Source: Persicaria tinctoria (lineage: Eukaryota > Streptophyta > Magnoliopsida > Caryophyllales > Polygonaceae). Taken from it: a DNA stretch of 64,000 nt. Below are positions 56,391-64,000 of this stretch, piece by piece. The stretch covers positions 16,450,688 to 16,514,687 of the forward strand of contig JBANSL010000013.1 in the NCBI GenBank assembly GCA_037127255.1, read 5' to 3'. The notes under the pieces are model-generated. The model had not been told where the DNA came from. It was given only the letters and a program-made list of their open reading frames with translations, and made no database searches. Made by a program: the position numbers and the translations under genes. Each line of letters begins with the position of its first letter. Positions within the stretch are counted from its first letter, which is position 1.

Positions 56391-57159
56391 TGTGGTGGTG
56401 GTGTTGAATCGGATCGTTGAAATTGGGGATTTAATAAGGGAATTGTTTTTTCATGGAAGGAAGTAAATTAGGTGTTTTTTGATTTCCTGTCATCAACTAT
56501 ACAAACATGAGGATACGACCTTAAAATTTTGGTTGATTACTGGACTCTTCAGCTTCTTTCCTTGTGTGTTTCTGGTGCAAATTTAATTGTATTTGAAGTT
56601 CATTCTTTGGATTTTTTGTTTAAAAAAAAGTTAATCATGGTTTATTTGCAATGAATTGGGCAGATTAGAAGTCCATCAAGAGGTAAAACCTTTGAACAAG
56701 ATTATCCCTTTCTCATCATGTTTGAATGTCATAGTTATATGATTAGTAAATTGTCATAGTTTTTGTTTTCAACGCTTTACAAGAGTTCAATCCGAATGTG
56801 TTCTACTGAATCCATACTTACCAAAGAAAGGCTTTTCTAGACAGTAGATGATGGGATACTGTATTGGATTCATTGTTAGCACTTAACCATAAATGTTATC
56901 AAAAGCATTGGGTGAATTCAAATTGATTGAACTTGCTGATATCTTTGATCCTCCTATGGCAGATTGAGCTTGCCTTTCACAAAGTAAAAATGGTGACAAC
57001 AAGGTTTTTGATAAATTTGAGGCTAACAAGGTTTCTGAGAGGAAGCTAAATTAAATGGTGTGCTCAAACTACAAGTCTACAATGCTTGATTTCCAAACAG
57101 TAGATGACTGACTCGATTGTAAGTCCTCTAAAATCGAGTTGTAAGTCCTCTAAAATCAC
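56391..57159. other. 3' region of the SMR gene and unassigned DNA
   Basis: Probable 3' UTR to about 56620, then sequence without a recognisable gene. Some short stretches near 56930-57060 may be further worn exons of the transporter pseudogene that follows, but none can be matched with confidence. Confidence 0.4.
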
Positions 57160-57189
57160 CTGTTGTCCATCCATTATGTTCGAATCATC

Positions 57190-57920
57190 GCTGTCCTAGA
57201 TTTCTCACTTGCCCTTGTTCTCGTCAACCAACAGACCATGGCTTTATCTCAGCTCTTCTGTCTTTTAGGATGGTTTGCAATTGCCTTCTCAGGTTTAACA
57301 CTTACACACAGCACTGCCATGTCAATCATATATATCCTTTGTTGTCCTGTATAATCATTTTAAGCCAACCTGGTTTCCTTTAAGGTTGTTTTGCTACTAG
57401 ATGCTGGGAGATTGTCGATTGGCCTTGGAATCGGACTTCTTTCGTACTGTATATAGTAAGTGCTGCTGCATGATTGAATTTCCCACTAACTAATTCATCT
57501 GAAAACATTCATCTTCTTTAAAAAGAATTGTAAAGGTACCTGTTTACATAGCGGAAGTAACTCCACAGAACCTTCATGGTGGCTTCGGAACAGTGCATCA
57601 GGTTTCACACCAAATAGATGTCATTTCATTGACATAAGAACTGTTACTACATCTGTCCTCTTACATGGTAGTGATCTTGCAGTTGATGATATGCTGTGGA
57701 GTGTCACTGATGTAATGTAATGTAATGTATATCATAGGAACTTTTATTCAGTGGCGTATCTTGGCACTGCTCGGTACATTCTAACCCGACTTTTGAATAC
57801 TTGGTACAAGTTGTTTGCTGAAAGATTGTGGCATTGCTGTTCCATGCCTCCTCCAACTGTTTGGGTTGTTCTTCATTCCTGAATCTTCAAGATGGCTGGT
57901 GAGTTGCAGATCAATTAGTT
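57190..57920 (+). pseudogene. ERD6-like sugar transporter (MFS) pseudogene, exon fragments
   Basis: Ordered fragments match the membrane-helix region of ERD6-like monosaccharide transporters. They are 'ALSQLFCLLGWFAIAFS' (57241-57293), 'LDAGRLSIGLGIGLLSYC' (57397-57450, the conserved GRL.G.G.GL block), 'VPVYIAEVTPQNLHGGFGTVHQ' (57538-57602, PVY.AE and GG signature), 'LMICCGVSLM' (57685-57714), 'FIQWRILALLGT' (57743-57778) and 'VPCLLQLFGLFFIPESSRWL' (57839-57897, the PES.RWL motif). GT/AG-like borders separate them, so introns were kept. Stops and lost bases interrupt every joint. The N-terminal helices and second half are missing. Intact members move sugars across the vacuolar membrane. Confidence 0.8.
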
Positions 57921-58407
57921 TTCACCTACCTTGTTCACTTGTCTGCTGTTGCATTTTGCAGCATAAAAAGGCTTTCATGTTTGGATGTGCAAATTCATTG
58001 CAGGGAAAGAATAATCGGTGTTAAGATTGCAATGACACTTTAAGGCGCCTCAGACGACCCAGTTGTGATATTTCTTACGAAGCAAACGAGAATAGGGCAA
58101 GCTTCCAAGCTCATTTGGAAATGGACTCTTTGAACATACTAAGAGCATCCCCAAATTTTAAGAGCTACACAAAGTAAAACAGACTCAGATTTTGGCAACT
58201 TTCTAAGCAATTTCCAGATTAGCTTTGATTTCCTCCAAACAATACCAATTTACTTCCTGAAGTCCCAGTTAAGCAATTTCCAGGAAATTAGAATTGATAA
58301 ACAAAACCATTCATTACTTCAGAGCCACAAATTAACAACAACAAAAACCAGATCGATATATTTTCATACACATCCGCAAACCCTAATTGAAGCCAATTTG
58401 CAGCAAA
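57921..58407. other. Region downstream of the transporter relic and 3' of histone H4
   Basis: Left part may be transporter intron. The right part (58320-58407) should hold the H4 3' UTR on the minus strand. No other gene is seen. Confidence 0.4.
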
Positions 58408-58905
<498 letters not shown>

Positions 58906-58909
58906 TGAA

Positions 58910-59665
58910 GAGATCGTACGGTGCAGAGTGTCCTATATTTGAGCTGCGGATTGAGTTGTGGCCTTGTGGGTTGGGCTCGCCAACCGTTCCCTCCGTTTTT
59001 TGGATATGGCTCCATTTATCCAAATTTGAAAGTTCAAATGCTTTTACCATCTTTAAAATTTTAGTTCATCAAGGATCCGTATAAGGCGAAGTTGAAAAAG
59101 TAATTGAAATTTAAAAATAGTTGAAATTAAAAATTTATATAAAATAAAAGTTGAAAGATTATAAAATAATATAAACTTCATATGGTGTGAAAAATAATTT
59201 ATTTGTAAAATATGAAGTTTATTTGATTGTTATTAAGAGTATTATGGTAATTTCAAATCAAATAAATATTTGAAAAGCTACGACAAATAGTTTTTTTTTT
59301 TAATTTCACTCAAAAATTCCAAATAACCGGCCTCTATACACCGTTAAAAAATAAAAAATAAAAACTCTCTCATTTTAACAGTTTTAAAACACCATACACA
59401 CCTCAAATGTTTAATGGATGTTTTTATGTGAATGAATGAAACATGGTCAAGAGATTCAAAGTCAAACCATAGTGACACATAAGACTTAGAAAGAATAAAA
59501 AATATCAAATTAACTACTCTTAATATTTTACTCCTGGACTGCTAAAACAAAATATAATAGTGACACATAAGACTTATATGCCTTTCTTCTAACATGTACA
59601 AAAAAAGTTAATAAAATTAATTAGTCAAATAAGTGCGCATTGCAAAAGAATTCAACTTCTCATAA
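58910..59665. other. Distal H4 upstream region and AT-rich DNA
   Basis: No gene or element border was found in this AT-rich interval before the Mutator-like element. Confidence 0.4.
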
Positions 59666-59674
59666 AATTAAATT

Positions 59675-59815
59675 GGAAAAATGAATAAAAATAATACCAA
59701 CTATCACTTATGAACCAAAAATAATACAAACTAAAAAAAGTCTCAAAATAATACAAACTATCCATCCATAAACCAAAAATAATACAAACTTTAAATTCAA
59801 CTAAAAATAAGGGTT
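59675..59815. repeat. Left terminal inverted repeat of the 59.7-63.8 kb MULE
   Basis: Pairs with 63700-63843. Contains three or four 'aaaataatacaaact' units spaced 20-40 bases. Confidence 0.88.
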
Positions 59816-59984
59816 ATTTTGGCAACTAACACATTATAAATATCTAATTAGCTAACTAGCACCCAAACAAAATTAATTAACTAACCTAGCACCCTTCCCA
59901 ATTTGACTATCAAGGTCAACGCCGGCCAACACTGATTGTTGACCGGTCAACGTTGGTCAACAGTTTTGTTTTTTTTTTTAACCA

Positions 59985-60420
59985 ATGATGCCATTTTTTG
60001 TCGTTTTGATGCCATTTTTTTTTTATATTTTATTTTCGCTTTAATGTCATTTTTCTAATAAAATGGATTGATGACACTTTTTTAATGCCACTTTTTTCAA
60101 ATCTTTCTGATATTTTTTTGTTTACTGTGATGCCACATTGACCATTGATGCCATTTTTTTTACCGTTGACTACTGATGACACTTTTTTGATATCAATTTT
60201 TTGATGATATTTTTTTTTACCGTGATGCCATATTTTTTTAAGGTAATGTTTTCGTGATGCCATATTTTTTCAAGGTAATGTTTTGATGATAATTTTTTCT
60301 TTAATGTGATGCAACTTTTTCAAATAAGTGTTTTGATGCCATTTTTCTAATGTAATTATTTGATGCCATTTTTTTAATCAAATCGTTTGATGCCACTTTT
60401 TTTTTAATTTAATCAATTGT
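59985..60420. repeat. Degenerate 'tgatgccattttttt' repeat tract
   Basis: About fifteen variants of 'gatgccattttttt' occur at irregular 15-40-base spacing just inside the left terminus. Similar subterminal repeats occur in other transposons, where they can bind transposase. Confidence 0.85.
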
Positions 60421-60679
60421 ATATCGATATATACTTTATTGATGCTATTTTTCATTGATTCCATGATGGAAATTTTCATTCATAAAAAAATTAGGAATCA
60501 AACTAACAAGGAGTCTCCAACTGTGTGTTCATTGATAAAAAAATAATAATTAAAAATTAGGAATCAAAATGAAATTCCTTTGAAACTGATTCCTCTCACA
60601 ACCATTTTGATCCCAGCTTGTGCAAGCTTGTCAATCCACTCAAGCAACTAATCAAGAAAGAACAACCATTAAATAACAC

Positions 60680-61036
60680 TTAGCCCTGAAAAGCCAAAAA
60701 TTGTGTAACAACCAAGTGATTCCTCATAGCCATATAGGGTGCAGGTACAAGTCCTGGATTGTGCATCACGGGCTTCATCCCAGAGAACATTGGCATTCCT
60801 TGCGGCATGAAAGCTTGGAATCTTGGTTGTTGTAAAGGCAAGCCATAGGCCTCAAACAAGAGCACACCTTGATGTTGCCTTCCCACATGATCAGACACTG
60901 AAGCATCAGAGATGTTGGAATCCTGAGCAGCCATTTTGATATTGTGTTGTGCATCATTACTTTTCTCGGGAGGTGTAAACGTCGAAGGAGGATCACCATT
61001 ACCAGGTGCTCTTGTGTGATCGTTCAGACCCTGCAA
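60680..61036 (-). pseudogene. Captured exon of an unrecognised protein
   Basis: An open minus-strand frame of 118 codons starts 'MQGLNDHTRAPGNGDPP', preceded upstream (plus 61037-61041) by an AG-like acceptor ('ctgcaactctgcac' on plus), so it may be an internal or last exon. It is Pro/Met/Gln-rich near the end ('QAFMPQGMPMFSGMKPVM', 'PAPYMAMRNHLV'), as in C-terminal tails of plant regulatory proteins. The stop is at 60680. The family was not recognised. Confidence 0.4.
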
Positions 61037-61715
61037 CTCTGCACATGTATCAAATCAATCTGAAACTGAATGTGCCTCATAATTTTTTTTTTTAAAAAAA
61101 TTCTGAGCTATTTGATGAATCAAGAAACTAACAAGTTGCGTACTTTGGTGCCACAAAGTGCATCAGATTTGACATACATAATTGTTAATGAGTGAATAAG
61201 CAATGAATGCATACACTTTTGATTATTTTTCAATTAGGGGAGCATGGTATTCAACAATTGCAATAATTGATCTCATACTAATATACTACTGCATCACCCA
61301 ACACAAAATAATGATGCATTATGAATTTATTTTCTCAGTTAATAATTGTAGATGTAGTCCTTTTAAGATTACAACTCACTCAGTTGTTATGTCAACAAGA
61401 AACTTGAGATGGTTATTAACTTATTAGAGATTTCATCAACCAGGAGCAATCCACGATCACATACCAAAAATGTAAAAGAGCAATTGAACACTTAAGAGTC
61501 CATATACACAAACAAATGGCTATGAAGCAAAAGCCAAAAGACAAACAGATTTCCTTGACAAGTACAGCAATAAAGCAAAACAGAATATATATGAAGTGCC
61601 AGTTTACACATAAGAATATACAGTTAAAATTTGAAACCTGGATCTCATACTTATTGAGGTATAACCAACGATTCTTCCTCTATCAGATTAATGGCATCAA
61701 AATCGGATGATGTTT

Positions 61716-61930
61716 ATGACTCTAAGGTTGAACAGAGCTGGAGTGGATGGGTTATAACCAACATGACCCATCGATCCCATCTCGATTACTCGGTCCTCAC
61801 CAATCTCACAATCTATAATATCAATATCAGATAAGTTGTAAGCAGCCTGATTAGGCAAGACCCTGCTGATTGCCCGACCTTCACCCAACTCACCATCTAG
61901 GACATAAAAAAACACCAAATATTCTTGCCT
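61716..61930 (-). pseudogene. Captured exon-like segment of an unrecognised protein
   Basis: A minus-strand frame reads 'VLDGELGEGRAISRVLPNQA', 'YNLSDIDIIDCEIGEDRVIE' and 'GSMGHVGYNPSTPALFNL'. It looks like genuine coding sequence (acidic, non-repetitive). Whether it belongs to the same parent gene as 60680-61036 is unknown. Confidence 0.35.
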
Positions 61931-62675
61931 AGACATTTCCACAAACACTTGGTGGGAAGCTTTAGACACTAAGATTTCAGAACATCAGACCCACTGCCCT
62001 GTCCTATCATATATGGAATTTGGTGAGCATAATCCTTGACAACATCAAAGATTTGTCCATCATCAATGAAATGCTATTTGGTTTTCTTCAAGTAACATAA
62101 TCCTATATTTGGTCACAAAGAAATGAGTCCATTTCCACTGAACTTATCAAATAACCAGTACACTATTCTATCTAAAGGCAATTACTGATTCAAAAACTAA
62201 AAACCAAGAATCCAATCAGTAAGCAATGCTTCTTATGTCAGCACTGGTTATAACGTGATTCCAAAACCATCACTCACTAAAACTAAAAGTAGAGTCAGCA
62301 GAACCTCTCTAGCGATAATATTTAGAGATGTTTCAATCCAAATTTACTCAAAAATTTGCAAAGCCATTAACAATGAATGATTTATTTCAACTAAAAGTTA
62401 CCAAGAAACAACAAAAACATAGTCAATTCATCTAGGCATTTCATCGAACACTTTGGAGGCAGTTTTTCAAAATAGTGAGTTGATATCTATGGGATTTTCA
62501 AAATAGCGAGTTGATTAGTAGTGGAATTGGAGAACAAATTAATCACAACAGATCAGATACAAGTAGAACCTAGATGCCAAAGCCCCAATTTTCAGAAACT
62601 GAAGTGATCAATTGGAATTGGAAAGAAGTACGAAGAGTACCTAATTCACAAACCCTCGCCTTCAACCCTTTCCAG

Positions 62676-62976
62676 TTAGGGCAAGAAGGTGTTCAGGCCG
62701 GCACCGCCTACTTCGATGACGCTCTCCATCACCGGAGGTTCGGAAGTCGGAGAGGTATCCGCGGGGAGGCCGCCGCACCTCTGGCATCGCCCGACGACCA
62801 AGATCTGGTGGCAGGAGGGGCAGGAGGAGTGAGATCCGAGCAGGTGTCGACGCAGACGACGTGGAAGGCGTGGCCGCACTGAGGGAGGACGCGGATTTCG
62901 TCTCCGGCGACAAATTCGGAGAGTCGGATAGGGCAATCGGCGAGCTTGCTGGCGAGGTCCTCGGAGAAGGTGAGCT
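62676..62976 (-). pseudogene. Captured fragment of an ATL-type RING-H2 E3 ubiquitin ligase, disrupted
   Basis: On minus from about 62976 one frame reads 'SEDLASKLADCPIRLSEFVA', 'GDEIRVLPQCGHAFHVVCVD', then one base is lost at the usual 'DTW'. The adjacent frame continues 'LGSHSSCPSCHQILVVGRCQ' and 'RCGGLPAD' to a stop at 62676. This is the RING-H2 domain and downstream 'CPSCRQILVV.RC..CG' of ATL proteins (ATL8/ATL80 type), which pass ubiquitin from an E2 to targets. The second zinc-binding Cys (CPIC) is Arg here. The N-terminal transmembrane segment and GLD motif are absent. The fragment sits about 870 bases inside the right terminus and cannot encode a working ligase. Confidence 0.85.
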
Positions 62977-63199
62977 ATGGGAGTGAGCGATCCGAGGCAG
63001 AATGATGGGGACGATCGACGATCCGAGGCAGAAGTGGATTTGAGGAATCTCTCACGCCATGGATGGGACGATCCGCCGTTTCCAAACGCAAAGGATGTTA
63101 TTAACCTATAAAACATTAAAGAGGTGTTAGTCCGGCCCATTTAATAAGTTAGCATGCTAATAACCTAATTAAAATAGTAAAAGGTGATATTTCACCAAA

Positions 63200-63290
63200 T
63201 TTTCTCTAAAAATAATACAAACTATGAACTCTTAACTCAAAATAATACAAACTTTTGAAGTTGGACTAGGAGAAGAATTAAAACAAAATA
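63200..63290. repeat. Extra terminal-like motif cluster inside the MULE
   Basis: 'tctctaaaaataatacaaactatgaactc' and 'ctcaaaataatacaaacttttgaag' repeat the element's end motifs in the orientation of the left terminus. This may be a remnant of a nested or tandem copy. Confidence 0.5.
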
Positions 63291-63699
63291 TTATTTACCA
63301 AAATTACAAAAATATGTGTATATAGTTACACTTTGCACAAATGCACCCCCATTATTTTTAAATACACCAAAACCACTATATATTTATTCAACTTTACAAA
63401 AAAAACCACTTTTATTTTGAAATTAAATAAAATCACATCCACTTTATCCATAATTATTCAAAAAAAAATGAATCATATCCTAGAATTCATGTAATTTTGC
63501 GTAAATTCTAAAAATTGGGTTGTATTATACAAAGTTGGACAACCAAATAGTGGGTTTGATGCATTTAAATTATAAAAGGTGGATTTGTGCAAAGTATGAA
63601 TATTTATAGATTTTTTTAATTTTAATAAATAAAATTTTATTTAAAATCTTATCCTAATTTAAGTTCAAAAGTTTGTATTATTTAAAGTCCAAATTTCAT

Positions 63700-63843
63700 T
63701 GTTTGTATTATTTTTGGTTGATTTTAAAGTTTGTATTATTTTTGGTTTATGGGTGGTTAGTTTGTATTATTTTGAGACTTTTTTTAGTTCGTATTATTTT
63801 TTGTTCATATCTCATAGTTGGTATTATTTTGAGTCATTTTTCC
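63700..63843. repeat. Right terminal inverted repeat of the 59.7-63.8 kb MULE
   Basis: Inverted partner of 59675-59815. It ends TCATTTTTCC and is followed by the second AATTAAATT at 63844-63852. Confidence 0.88.
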
Positions 63844-63852
63844 AATTAAATT

Positions 63853-64000
63853 CCTCTGATTTGGAGAAAGTTCACATACATATAGTCCTCCTAGATAAGA
63901 AAAAATCAGCACTCCTAGAATACAACCTGAGATTCTAGAAACAAAGATCCAAAGTAAAACACCTTCAATTAGGAGATAGAAACACTAGATACTATCAAAC
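63853..64000. other. Flank to window edge, nothing recognised
   Basis: About 150 bases without a recognisable feature. Confidence 0.4.

Larger units (their letters stand above)
59675..63843. mobile_element. Second Pack-MULE candidate (4.2 kb)
   Basis: An exact 9-bp direct repeat, AATTAAATT, flanks the element (59666-59674, 63844-63852). Its ends are long inverted repeats of at least 120 bp starting GGAAAAATGA, with repeated 'aaaataatacaaact' units ('tctcaaaataatacaaact', 'cataaaccaaaaataatac') in the same order on both sides. No transposase is encoded. The interior holds a degraded ATL-type RING-H2 fragment (62676-62976) and exon-like pieces (60680-61036, 61716-61930) on the minus strand. 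The terminal motif is shared with the element at 20685-22127. Confidence 0.85.

Noticed and set aside
62676..63140. 154-codon minus-strand frame as an intact RING protein
   Set aside because: Only its last 60 codons match the ATL family. The zinc-binding first half of the RING lies in another frame.

Overview
This is nuclear DNA from a flowering plant, most likely a eudicot. It is AT-rich and intron-bearing, and almost all of it consists of plant transposable elements separated by a few short host genes. Nothing looks bacterial or organellar. The lineage cannot be fixed from sequence alone.

Layout. 1-1247: one end of a Mutator-like element (start of a MuDR-type ORF, promoter, probable terminal repeat). 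1248-3282: gene-poor DNA ending in a C-rich minisatellite. 3283-7457: a LINE with endonuclease, reverse transcriptase and RNase H, broken by frameshifts. 7904-17619: a minus-strand Ty3/Gypsy element with 2.6-kb LTRs and gag-protease only. 17629-18340: a hAT MITE. 18960-20420: a truncated Copia element. 20685-22127: a non-autonomous Mutator-like element containing another MITE. 22709-28412: a 5.7-kb Mutator-like element with 9-bp target duplications that carries exons of a TPR-protein gene (Pack-MULE). 29112-30525: three MITEs. 30887-31823: a small plant gene with a shortened C-terminus. 32573-36475: a Helitron candidate, a LINE tail, a hAT MITE, a second partial copy of the preceding gene, and strictosidine-synthase-like relics. 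37081-51487: a minus-strand Helitron whose 5' end is repeated about 11 times, split by an 11.5-kb LTR element (39800-51317) whose two 3053-bp LTRs look identical. 51903-53200: a strictosidine-synthase-like pseudogene. 53298-55129: an internally deleted Copia element. 55957-56390: a SIAMESE-RELATED CDK inhibitor gene with an E2F site and TATA box. 57190-57920: an ERD6-like sugar transporter pseudogene. 58408-58719: an intact histone H4 gene on the minus strand. 59675-63843: a second Pack-MULE candidate with a broken ATL-type RING-H2 fragment.

The only host genes that look functional are histone H4 and the SMR-type CDK inhibitor. Both are intronless cell-cycle genes about 2 kb apart, and each has a recognisable S-phase-type promoter motif. 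The other host-like coding sequences are pseudogenes, partial duplicates or fragments inside DNA transposons. Most element borders were set by matching target-site duplications by eye. No alignment or database search was possible, so family names rest on recognised motifs.
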